A DNA stretch of 64,000 bases from Aliivibrio_A kagoshimensis (lineage in GTDB: Bacteria; Pseudomonadota; Gammaproteobacteria; Enterobacterales; Vibrionaceae): the NCBI RefSeq assembly GCF_050337105.1, contig NZ_JAKJSQ010000007.1, positions 27,669 to 91,668 of the forward strand, read 5' to 3'. The notes beneath the pieces are model-generated. The model saw nothing but the letters and a program-made list of their open reading frames with translations, made no database searches and was not told the DNA's origin. Below, in pieces: positions 57,153 to 64,000 of this stretch. The position numbers were made by a program, and so were the translations under genes. Position 1 is the stretch's first letter. Each line of letters begins with the position of its first letter.

Positions 57153-58127
57153 ATGAATAAAGCGATGTGGACGCCTAGTGCATCAATCGAGCAGTTGAAA
57201 CGTCGAGCTGAAGTGTTAGCAACGCTTCGTCAGTTTTTTTTAAAGCGTAATGTGCTTGAGGTTGATACCCCTGCAATGAGTCACGCTACGGTCACCGATG
57301 TTCATCTTCATACCTTCAATACTCAATTTGTTGGGCCGGGTTACGCAGAGGGAAAAACCCTCTATCTGATGACCAGTCCTGAATTTCATATGAAGCGTCT
57401 ACTAGCTGCGGGCAGCGGGGCTATTTACCAGATATGTAAATCATTTAGAAATGAAGAAGCAGGGCGTTATCATAACCCTGAATTCACCATGTTGGAGTGG
57501 TATCGTCCCGGTTTTGACCACCATGACTTAATGGATGAAATGGAGGAGTTATTAACCCTTATTTTATCCACTTCTGCGGCAACTCGAATGAGTTATCAGC
57601 AAGCATTTTTAACCGTATTGGGGGTCTGCCCTTTAGAGGCGACAATGAGTGAACTGAAAAAGGTGGCAGCGACGCTTGGTTTATCCGATATTGCTGATAA
57701 TGAAAAAGATAAGGATACGCTGTTGCAACTGCTCTTCAGTATGGGAGTGGAGGGGAAGATTGGCCAAGATGCCCCTGCTTTTGTTTATGACTTTCCTGCG
57801 TCTCAAGCCGCTTTAGCCAAGATCAACCAACAGGACTCAAGAGTTGCTGACCGTTTTGAGGTCTATTTTAAAGGGATCGAGCTTGCCAACGGCTTTCATG
57901 AGTTAGATAACGCCAAAGAGCAACTCGCCAGATTTGAAGAGGATAATCAAAAACGTCTTGAAATGGGGTTACCTGCACAACCTATCGACCATAATTTAAT
58001 CGCCGCCATTGCAGCGGGTTTCCCTGATTGTGCTGGTGTTGCATTAGGGGTTGATCGTTTGATTATGCTCGCGCTGGATCAGGATCATATCGATAGGGTG
58101 ACCACGTTTCCGTTTGACCGTGCTTAA
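57153..58127 (+). CDS. epmA: EF-P lysine ligase EpmA (GenX/PoxA)
   Basis: A 324-residue class II lysyl-tRNA synthetase paralogue without an anticodon-binding domain; it attaches beta-lysine to Lys34 of EF-P. Motif 2 is seen as [19 protein letters not shown] and motif 3 as [14 protein letters not shown]. The short N-terminus ([19 protein letters not shown]) leads straight into the catalytic core. GGAGAG precedes the ATG. It is divergent from frdA and convergent with the DMT gene, only 4 bp apart. Confidence 0.96.
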   Translation: MNKAMWTPSASIEQLKRRAEVLATLRQFFLKRNVLEVDTPAMSHATVTDVHLHTFNTQFVGPGYAEGKTLYLMTSPEFHMKRLLAAGSGAIYQICKSFRNEEAGRYHNPEFTMLEWYRPGFDHHDLMDEMEELLTLILSTSAATRMSYQQAFLTVLGVCPLEATMSELKKVAATLGLSDIADNEKDKDTLLQLLFSMGVEGKIGQDAPAFVYDFPASQAALAKINQQDSRVADRFEVYFKGIELANGFHELDNAKEQLARFEEDNQKRLEMGLPAQPIDHNLIAAIAAGFPDCAGVALGVDRLIMLALDQDHIDRVTTFPFDRA

Positions 58128-58131
58128 AGGC

Positions 58132-59016
58132 TCAACTGACAATCAGGGCGGTACCGATTACGGCTAACAGCGCCCCTATCCAAGAGGCGCGACTTGGCCT
58201 TTTTTTGGTATATAACCAGAGTAATGGCAAAATCATTATAGGTGTGGTTGATGAAAGTAGAGCAACCATGCCGACATTTCCCTCTCTTAACGCGTATAAA
58301 ATCAACGTCATCCCCACTGCCATAGCAAGAAAGCCGTTCATAGCAACCGCGCCTAAAATGGGTAGGTTCAGTGGTTTGTGAGGCAGAGTGATTGGCATGT
58401 TAGTCGCTCTTAACACGCAGTGAGCAGCAAAAGCGGTACACATACGAATGGCAGAGGCGGCAATGGGGTCAATATTGGTTTGCATTACCGGTTTGGCAAT
58501 AATTCCACCCAGAGCCTGACAAAGTGCAGCGGTTAACCCCAACGCGATGGCGACCCAAAGGTTTCCCTTAACAGCCTCCCAATCATGCTCCCCTCTTTTT
58601 TTATTAAAGAAGATAGCAATTACGATGCCTGAAAAGACCAACAGAGCGCCGAGCAGCTCGAGCAGTTGCATGGTTTCGTTAAATAACCAGTAACCAAGAA
58701 CGGCAGAAAAGAGAGCGTGACAAGAGAACAGCAAACCTGCTTGCCTTGGACCGATTCGGTTGAAACAGGCAAATAGGGCTGTATCACCAATAAAAATACC
58801 AATTAAACCGGAGAGTGCCATTGGCCAAAAGAAAGCACTTTCGACACTCTGCCAGCCACCAGTAAACCAAGCCATGCTTGATAGCATGACCGCGACACAA
58901 CCCATTCTCCAACGACTGTAGGCAAAGGGACCAAGGTGTCGAGCTGGAGTCACAGAAACCAAACTGGAAAAGGCCCATAAAAAAGCCGCGGCCAATGCAA
59001 GCCATTCAAAACTCAT
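58132..59016 (-). CDS. EamA/DMT-superfamily transporter
   Basis: A 294-residue inner-membrane protein with ten predicted helices and two EamA repeats (about 5-135 and 150-290). FSSLVSVTPARHLGPFAYSRWRMGCVAVM at the start and GTALIVS at the end fit the family. Members export metabolites, often amino acids or their analogues; the substrate is unknown here. Its ATG overlaps the stop of the DASS transporter by one base (TAATG), so both are made from one transcript. Confidence 0.88.
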   Translation of the reverse strand: MSFEWLALAAAFLWAFSSLVSVTPARHLGPFAYSRWRMGCVAVMLSSMAWFTGGWQSVESAFFWPMALSGLIGIFIGDTALFACFNRIGPRQAGLLFSCHALFSAVLGYWLFNETMQLLELLGALLVFSGIVIAIFFNKKRGEHDWEAVKGNLWVAIALGLTAALCQALGGIIAKPVMQTNIDPIAASAIRMCTAFAAHCVLRATNMPITLPHKPLNLPILGAVAMNGFLAMAVGMTLILYALREGNVGMVALLSSTTPIMILPLLWLYTKKRPSRASWIGALLAVIGTALIVS

Positions 59017-60431
59017 TAGGTTAAAAATAGCATGGCAATATACACCGTAATTAAGCCGACTATACCGATAATCACACCGGTTTTAGCCATGTCTTTACTC
59101 TCAATCAACCCCGTCGAGTAAGCGAGCGAGTTAGGCGGGGTTGATACGGGTAAGATCATACCGAGAGAAGCGGAGAACGCGACCACAACTAATACACCTT
59201 GAATGCCACCAACAGAAGCGAGACTTTCCATTGATGCTGCAATTGCTGCAGCGATAGGCATTAATAAGTTTGCAGTTGCGGTATTAGACATGAAGTTCGC
59301 CATTAACCAACAGATGATAGATAGCGTAAGCACTACTGCTACGGGTGATAAGCTAGCATAATCGATAGAGTGTGCCATGGCTGAGGCTAACCCAGTTTTA
59401 TCTAAACCTATCCCGATAGCGATACCACCGGCAACTAGCCATAGCACATCCCAGTTAATCTTTTTTATCTCCTCTTTACCCATAATGCCAGTCAAGGTGA
59501 ATACTGCTAAAGGAATGATAGAGACAACGTAGGTGTTCATGCCATGCAGCTTAGTCGTGATCCACAACAAAATGGTAGAAGCAAAGGTGATGTAAACCAC
59601 GATAGCACGCCAGTTTTTTTGAAAACTGCCTTCCAGCTTTAAGACCATTTTATCTTCTGAAGAGGGGAATAATTTTTGTAATAACCACCAAGCGAACGAC
59701 AGCTGAATAATGACAAAAGGGATACCCATCATCATCCAGGTTAAGAAATCAATGCTGTTCTCCCCAGTTAAGTATTGCAATGCAATTGCGTTAGGTGGGG
59801 TTCCGATTGGGGTGGCGATACCACCAGTATTTGCCGCGATAGGAATACAGAGCACCAGTGCTTTAATTCCAAGATCTCCTTTAGGTGCTGAAGCAACAAT
59901 AGGCCCCAAAAGCGCTAACATCATAACCGTTGTGGCGGTATTGGACATAAACATTGAGAATACGGCAGTGATGAGCATTAAGCCCAGCATAATAAATTTG
60001 GGTTGGGTGCCAAAGGGCTTGAGAAGCACACGAGCTAAATTGTTATCCAGTTCATATTTTGAGGCTGCGATAGCTAAGGCAAACCCACCCATGAAGAGAA
60101 TAATAATAGGGGAAGAGAAGGCGCCCAAAATGTCGGTATAATTCATTAAGGTACCAAATGAGTGGCCATCTGGAACCGTTCTAAAGAGGTGTAGCCCTTT
60201 ATTGGAGATCATCACCAGTTCGAGGGTAATGATTAAAATTGAGGTGGCGAAGACTGGAACGGGTTCTAATACCCACAACAGAGCAGCTAAAGCAAAAATC
60301 GCTAATAATCGCTGCTGAATGACCGTTAACTCGGGAATAGGAATCCAATCAATAGGCATCATTAAGATAATCAAAGGAATAAGAGAAGAGATAAGAAGTT
60401 TACTAAGGAGTGCTGGACTTATTTTTGTCAT
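59016..60431 (-). CDS. DASS-family (SLC13) dicarboxylate transporter
   Basis: A 471-residue inner-membrane protein with about 11-12 helices. The two SNT sodium/substrate motifs of the family are present: MSNTATTVMMLALLGP near residue 165 and MSNTATANLLMPIAAAI near residue 375, with the signature GMILPVSTPPNSLAY near the C-terminus. DASS members import succinate, malate, tartrate or citrate with Na+ or by exchange. Nearby frd and dcuA suggest C4-dicarboxylates, but the actual substrate is not readable. It is translationally coupled to the DMT transporter gene. Confidence 0.9.
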   Translation of the reverse strand: MTKISPALLSKLLISSLIPLIILMMPIDWIPIPELTVIQQRLLAIFALAALLWVLEPVPVFATSILIITLELVMISNKGLHLFRTVPDGHSFGTLMNYTDILGAFSSPIIILFMGGFALAIAASKYELDNNLARVLLKPFGTQPKFIMLGLMLITAVFSMFMSNTATTVMMLALLGPIVASAPKGDLGIKALVLCIPIAANTGGIATPIGTPPNAIALQYLTGENSIDFLTWMMMGIPFVIIQLSFAWWLLQKLFPSSEDKMVLKLEGSFQKNWRAIVVYITFASTILLWITTKLHGMNTYVVSIIPLAVFTLTGIMGKEEIKKINWDVLWLVAGGIAIGIGLDKTGLASAMAHSIDYASLSPVAVVLTLSIICWLMANFMSNTATANLLMPIAAAIAASMESLASVGGIQGVLVVVAFSASLGMILPVSTPPNSLAYSTGLIESKDMAKTGVIIGIVGLITVYIAMLFLT

Positions 60432-60520
60432 ATCTGATTCAATTCCCTCGACTTAATTATACTTGTAGCATAAAGAAATAGACTTAAAATACCAAGATCA
60501 ACATAGAATTTTACATAAAA

Positions 60521-60544
60521 AAAAGGAGCGAAACCGCTCCTTTT
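60521..60544 (-). terminator. Terminator downstream of psd
   Basis: A perfect 10-bp stem AAAAGGAGCG/CGCTCCTTTT with a 4-nt loop, followed on the minus strand by eight T. It lies 24 bp after the psd stop. Confidence 0.9.
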
Positions 60545-60567
60545 AGAAAAAACGGAGTGGACCTTGC

Positions 60568-61446
60568 CTAAACGGCTTGTTCGTGGCTTATTTTTTGTGC
60601 GTAAGGTGTTCCGAGACGAGTGGTTTCACCCAGTGCCATACTGTGATCAAATGAGATTGAATCAGCAGCAAAGAGGTTAATAACGGTTGAACCAAGCTTG
60701 AATCGTCCCATCTCCTCTCCCTTTTCCAAAGCAATCGCATTAATCCCTTCTGCAGGGTACTCCCAACGCTGAATATCCGGACCTGTAGGTGGAGTGACTG
60801 TTCCAGCCCAAACGGTTTCAATGCTGCCTACAATCGTGGCACCGACTAAAATGTGTGCCATTGGACCAAATGCAGTATCAAAAATACAGACCACACGTTC
60901 ATTACGGGCAAATAGATTTGGCACATTTTCTGCCGTTAGCGGGTTCACTGAAAAAAGATCACCAGGTACATAGATCATTTGGCGTAATACCCCATCACAT
61001 GGCATGTGCACACGATGATAGTCACTTGGAGATAAGTAAAGTGTAGCAAACTCACCACCAGTAAACTCTTGCGTTAATTCAGCATCGCCGCCTAGCAGTT
61101 CTTGAGCAGAGTAGTCGTGGCCTTTAGCTTGTATCAGACGCCCATTTTCAATAGGACCAAACTGACTAACACAAGCATCGGCCGGGTGAACAAGGGTGTT
61201 GCTTTCTTGAACGATAGGACGCATGCCTTCTGCAAGTTCACGAACAAAGAAGCTGTTAAAAGAGCGGTAAGAAGCAGGATCTGGATTAAGGGCTTCTTGC
61301 ATGTCTACTTTGTATTGTTTGATAAACCAGCGAATCACTGCGGTGGTTAATGTGCCAGCTTCAGCAGAGGCCAACTTTCCCATCAAACGAGTTAATGCGT
61401 GTTTGGGAGTACAGTATTGTAAACTTATTTTAATATTATCTAGCAC
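60568..61446 (-). CDS. psd: Phosphatidylserine decarboxylase proenzyme
   Basis: A 292-residue inner-membrane-associated enzyme that makes phosphatidylethanolamine. The proenzyme self-cleaves in the LGST motif ([11 protein letters not shown] near residue 255), and the new Ser becomes the pyruvoyl group. [14 protein letters not shown] carries the conserved His of the catalytic set. The start is GTG 61446 ([11 protein letters not shown]) with AGGCGA upstream. It lies downstream of rsgA on the same strand, with rsgA and orn adjacent as in other vibrios and E. coli. Confidence 0.96.
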   Translation of the reverse strand: MLDNIKISLQYCTPKHALTRLMGKLASAEAGTLTTAVIRWFIKQYKVDMQEALNPDPASYRSFNSFFVRELAEGMRPIVQESNTLVHPADACVSQFGPIENGRLIQAKGHDYSAQELLGGDAELTQEFTGGEFATLYLSPSDYHRVHMPCDGVLRQMIYVPGDLFSVNPLTAENVPNLFARNERVVCIFDTAFGPMAHILVGATIVGSIETVWAGTVTPPTGPDIQRWEYPAEGINAIALEKGEEMGRFKLGSTVINLFAADSISFDHSMALGETTRLGTPYAQKISHEQAV

Positions 61447-61519
61447 AGGTTCGCCTAAATGTATGACCAGTTGTTTTGATAAATGTTATCGAAAATGATG
61501 AAGAAAGTCAGGTGTAAGA

Positions 61520-62578
61520 TTAAAGATCTGCTTTCTTATTCCGAGAGAACTGTCTGTTTGCTTTATTTTCAGACATGCTTTCAACGATTTTATGGTAGCT
61601 ATTAAACCTCTCTAAAGAGATCTGATTATTGGCAATCGCTTCGCGGAAAATGCAACCGGGATCATTACCATGCTTACAGTCTCTGAAGCGGCAACCGCCA
61701 ATAAAGGGACGAAATTCAACAAACGCACCGGTGACTTGCTCTTTATCTAAGTGCCACAGACCAAACTCTCGAACACCAGGAGAGTCAATTAAGTCGCCAC
61801 CATCCATAAAGTGGTACAAGCGAGCAGCTGTGGTAGTGTGCTGCCCTAACCCCGAGTTCTCTGAAACCGCACCCTCTTCTATATCAAGTTCAGGTAACAG
61901 TGCGTTGACCAAGCTTGATTTTCCAACACCAGACTGACCAACAAAGATATTTATTTTATCTTTGAGTGCATGCTTTAACTCTGGAAGACCAGCGCCGCTT
62001 TCTCGGCTAACCAATAGTACTTTATAGCCAATTTTTTCATACAGACTGAGAGTCTCTTTTACTGCAATAATTTCTTGCTCATCAAGCAGGTCAATTTTAT
62101 TGAGCACGATAAAAGGTTTGATCTCCAATGTTTCTGAGGCAATCAAGTAACGGTCAATAATGTTGAGAGAGAGCTCAGGCAGAATGGAGGAGACGATAAC
62201 GATTTGGTTGACGTTAGCTGCTACCGGTTTTATACCATCATAATAATCTGGGCGAGTAAGGACTGATTCTCTCGGTTGTACGGCTTCAACGACACCTGAA
62301 ATACCAGCAAGAACCTCTGTACCTGGTCGCCAAATAACTCTATCACCAGAGACGAGAGTCTCAATGGCACGGCGCAAATTACAGCGATGAATGGTGCCAG
62401 TCTCAAGATCTTCTATATCAGCATGCTGCCCAAAGCGAGTAATCACTAAGCCCTCTTTAGCTGCCTCAAGTAGAGATTCATCCCACTGTAGCGACTTATC
62501 CGGTTTATCTAACCGCTTTCTTTGATTAGTTCGGACTTGGCGTACTTGGCCTTTGGTTAGTTTTTTCTTCTTCGTCAC
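61520..62578 (-). CDS. rsgA: Small ribosomal subunit biogenesis GTPase RsgA
   Basis: A 352-residue circularly permuted GTPase that checks 30S subunit maturation. An N-terminal OB fold (about 35-110) precedes the permuted G domain with G4 VLNKIDLL, G1 [15 protein letters not shown] and G3 DSPGVREF in that order. The C-terminal zinc finger has Cys and His ligands in [14 protein letters not shown]. The start is GTG 62578 ([13 protein letters not shown]), matching the family N-terminus. It is divergent from orn. Confidence 0.96.
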   Translation of the reverse strand: MTKKKKLTKGQVRQVRTNQRKRLDKPDKSLQWDESLLEAAKEGLVITRFGQHADIEDLETGTIHRCNLRRAIETLVSGDRVIWRPGTEVLAGISGVVEAVQPRESVLTRPDYYDGIKPVAANVNQIVIVSSILPELSLNIIDRYLIASETLEIKPFIVLNKIDLLDEQEIIAVKETLSLYEKIGYKVLLVSRESGAGLPELKHALKDKINIFVGQSGVGKSSLVNALLPELDIEEGAVSENSGLGQHTTTAARLYHFMDGGDLIDSPGVREFGLWHLDKEQVTGAFVEFRPFIGGCRFRDCKHGNDPGCIFREAIANNQISLERFNSYHKIVESMSENKANRQFSRNKKADL

Positions 62579-62659
62579 GTAAAATAATTCGCTTTAAGTT
62601 GGCTTTCAGTGTCAGGTGAGTATCATACATGGTTTAGTCATTAAATAGGCAATATCTAT

Positions 62660-63205
62660 ATGTCATTCAGCGATCAAAATTTAATTTGGATTGATTTAGA
62701 GATGACAGGTTTGGATCCTGAAACTCATAAAATCATCGAAATTGCGACTATTGTTACGGATGCTCAGCTTAACATATTAGCGGAAGGGCCAGTCTTAGCG
62801 ATTCATCAACCAGCGTCTGAATTAGAGAAAATGGATGACTGGTGTACGACTACGCATACAAACAGTGGCCTTGTTGAGCGTATAAAGGCCAGCACAATTA
62901 CTGAAGATGAAGCAGCCAAGCAGACTATTGCATTTTTAGAGAAGTGGATACCTAAGGGCGTTTCCCCAATTTGTGGAAATAGTGTGGGACAAGATCGCCG
63001 CTTCTTATATAAAGGAATGCCTTCATTAGAGGAGTACTTCCATTACCGTTACCTTGATGTAAGTACAATTAAAGAGCTGACGCGCAGGTGGCAGCCAGAA
63101 ATTTTAGATGGGGTGGTGAAAAAAGGGAGTCACTTAGCATTGGATGATATTCGTGATTCGATTGCTGAACTTCAGTATTATCGTCAAAAAGTATTCTCAA
63201 TTTGA
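62660..63205 (+). CDS. orn: Oligoribonuclease
   Basis: A 181-residue DEDDh 3'-5' exonuclease that degrades 2-5 nt RNAs and pGpG from c-di-GMP turnover. ExoI is [20 protein letters not shown] near residue 10; ExoII lies around [12 protein letters not shown]; ExoIII is [16 protein letters not shown] with the catalytic His and Asp. Length and order are typical. A tRNA operon follows directly, as in E. coli where glyVXY lies next to orn. Confidence 0.97.
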   Translation: MSFSDQNLIWIDLEMTGLDPETHKIIEIATIVTDAQLNILAEGPVLAIHQPASELEKMDDWCTTTHTNSGLVERIKASTITEDEAAKQTIAFLEKWIPKGVSPICGNSVGQDRRFLYKGMPSLEEYFHYRYLDVSTIKELTRRWQPEILDGVVKKGSHLALDDIRDSIAELQYYRQKVFSI

Positions 63206-63265
63206 TTGATTTTTATGCGAATGAATTGGTTTTTTGAAAAAATGCGATTTTTTTGAAAAATCTGC

Positions 63266-63293
63266 TTGCATCGTTTGATTATGCTCGTATAAT
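63266..63293 (+). promoter_or_regulatory. Promoter of the tRNA-Gly/tRNA-Met array
   Basis: TTGCAT (63266-63271) and TATAAT (63288-63293) are separated by 16 bp. The -10 is perfect, and the following discriminator (TCGCAGCCCG) is GC-rich, as usual for growth-rate-controlled stable RNA promoters. The first tRNA starts 41 bp after the -10. Confidence 0.75.
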
Positions 63294-63333
63294 TCGCAGC
63301 CCGTAGAGGAGAAGAGTTCTCCATACTGGAAAT

Positions 63334-63409
63334 GCGATACTAGCTCAGTTGGTAGAGCGCAACCTTGCCAAGGTTGAGGTCACGAGTTCGAGCCTCGTGT
63401 ATCGCTCCA
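63334..63409 (+). tRNA. tRNA-Gly (GCC)
   Basis: A complete 76-nt cloverleaf with encoded CCA. The anticodon stem CAACC/GGTTG encloses the loop TTGCCAA, with GCC at 63367-63369. The acceptor GCGATAC pairs with GTATCGC, and the T-arm contains GTTCGAG. Confidence 0.97.
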
Positions 63410-63448
63410 ATTTAAATCTTAACGTTGCATTAGTAACGGTAAGTGAGA

Positions 63449-63538
63449 GAAACACAGGTATGTTTAGCAGAGCGCAACCTTACCAAGGTTGAGGTCACGC
63501 TTAAACCTCGAAGATCGGGAGCCTCGTGTATCGCTCCA
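63449..63538 (+). pseudogene. Degenerate tRNA-Gly copy
   Basis: The stretch from AGAGCGCAACC to the 3' CCA matches the tRNA-Gly genes, but the 5' acceptor strand and D-arm are lost, the anticodon loop reads TTACCAA (ACC instead of GCC), and about 14 extra nt break the T-arm. The 3' end TATCGCTCCA has no 5' partner. It sits in the first unit of the tandem array where a tRNA-Gly is expected. Confidence 0.8.
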
Positions 63539-63634
63539 AATTCTAGTTTTGTGTGCAGTGAGCATGTAAAGCGGATAGTTGTCATCGAACTTATGCGGTG
63601 GAAGTCATCACTAACTTTATTATAGTGAATCGGA

Positions 63635-63711
63635 CGCGGGGTGGAGCAGTTTGGTAGCTCGTCGGGCTCATAACCCGAAGGCCGTCGGTTCAAATCCGGC
63701 CCCCGCAACCA
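63635..63711 (+). tRNA. Initiator tRNA-Met (CAT)
   Basis: A 77-nt gene with encoded CCA. The hallmarks of tRNA-fMet are present: 5' C (CGCGGGG) facing A at position 72 as an unpaired end, and three G-C pairs at the base of the anticodon stem (TCGGG/CCCGA). The anticodon CAT is at 63669-63671. Confidence 0.97.
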
Positions 63712-63731
63712 ATCTCTTTTTAAAAGAGAAT

Positions 63732-63807
63732 GCGATACTAGCTCAGTTGGTAGAGCGCAACCTTGCCAAGGTTGAGGTCACGAGTTCGAGCCTCGTGTAT
63801 CGCTCCA
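63732..63807 (+). tRNA. tRNA-Gly (GCC), second copy
   Basis: Identical to the copy at 63334-63409 over all 76 nt as far as I can read. It follows the first tRNA-fMet by 20 bp. Confidence 0.97.
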
Positions 63808-63903
63808 AATTCTAGCTTTGTGTGCAGTGAGCATGTAAAGCGGATAGTTGTCATCGAACTTATGCGGTGGAAGTCATCACTAACTTTATTATAGTGAATC
63901 GGA

Positions 63904-63980
63904 CGCGGGGTGGAGCAGTTTGGTAGCTCGTCGGGCTCATAACCCGAAGGCCGTCGGTTCAAATCCGGCCCCCGCAACCA
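63904..63980 (+). tRNA. Initiator tRNA-Met (CAT), second copy
   Basis: Identical 77-nt copy of the gene at 63635-63711, offset by 269 bp, with the same initiator features (C1/A72 mismatch and GGG/CCC anticodon stem). Confidence 0.97.
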
Positions 63981-64000
63981 ATCTCTTTTTAAAAGAGAAT

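Larger units (their letters stand above)
63539..64000 (+). repeat. Tandem tRNA repeat, 269-bp period
   Basis: The 193 bp from 63539 to 63731 recur at 63808-64000 with one difference that I can see (T or C early in the spacer). Each copy holds a 96-bp spacer, an initiator tRNA-Met and a short tail; a tRNA-Gly precedes it. The window ends exactly where a third tRNA-Gly would begin, so the array probably continues. Confidence 0.9.

Noticed and set aside
63510..63522. Stretch AGATCGGGAGC in the degenerate tRNA, resembling a sequencing-adapter start
   Set aside because: Only a short partial match, and the flanking sequence is tRNA-derived; not enough to call contamination.
63430..63977. Two minus-strand reading frames (63430-63708 and 63738-63977) starting MRGPDLNRRPSGYEPDELPN
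   Set aside because: They are antisense translations of the initiator tRNA genes, a well-known source of false proteins, and have no ribosome site.

Overview
This is a chromosomal segment of a gammaproteobacterium of the family Vibrionaceae, most likely Vibrio or a close relative. The gene content and order (purH, zntR, fis-dusB, prmA, accC-accB-aroQ, acs with the acetate-switch genes, dsbD, dcuA, aspA, fxsA, groES-groEL, epmB/efp, frdABCD, epmA, psd, rsgA, orn, tRNA-Gly) and the protein sequences fit that family. Two ambiguous bases (6622 and 48342) suggest a draft assembly.

Left part (1-16.5 kb): the 5' part of purH, a ZntR-type regulator, dusB-fis, prmA, then aroQ-accB-accC for fatty acid synthesis. 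An acetate block follows: acs, a DEDDh exonuclease, a cNMP/CBS/nucleotidyltransferase protein, an HcaT-like MFS protein and a symporter-fused hybrid kinase (CrbS type). Across the terminator lie actP, its small DUF4212 partner and the LuxR-type regulator CrbR. Together they form an acetate uptake, activation and sensing unit.

19.6-28.6 kb: one co-oriented block of six genes. A Pgt-like sensory trio (periplasmic binding protein PgtC, kinase PgtB, sigma54 activator PgtA; each gene overlaps the next) precedes a Fbp/Afu-type ABC transporter (binding protein, fused permease, ATPase). The transporter's binding protein is a paralogue of the sensor's. A sigma54-type promoter and a 13-bp inverted repeat lie in front of the transporter. 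I read this as a phosphorylated-metabolite uptake system controlled by its own two-component system, not an iron transporter.

28.7-38.7 kb: anaerobic C4-dicarboxylate genes (dcuA, aspA) with dsbD, fxsA, a VOC protein, a MATE exporter and groES-groEL behind a sigma32-type promoter.

38.65-49.9 kb: an 11.2-kb genomic island inserted in the 3' end of groEL, bounded by a perfect 17-bp direct repeat. It carries a P4-type integrase, an unrecognised gene with an internal duplication, an AlpA-like regulator, an HTH protein, a second tyrosine recombinase and a serine resolvase with reiterated half-sites. Its cargo is a tightly packed defence-like module: a nuclease-methyltransferase fusion, an HsdS-like specificity subunit, a DUF262 protein and a HEPN RNase-like protein. 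Right of the island is a possible older remnant with a ParDE toxin-antitoxin pair, and a DUF4238 gene that abuts epmB.

51.7-64 kb: core genes again. epmB/efp and epmA (EF-P and its lysylation enzymes) flank the frdABCD operon. Then come a DMT exporter, a DASS-type dicarboxylate transporter, psd, rsgA and orn. The window ends in a tandem array of tRNA-Gly(GCC) and initiator tRNA-Met genes with one degenerate tRNA-Gly copy.
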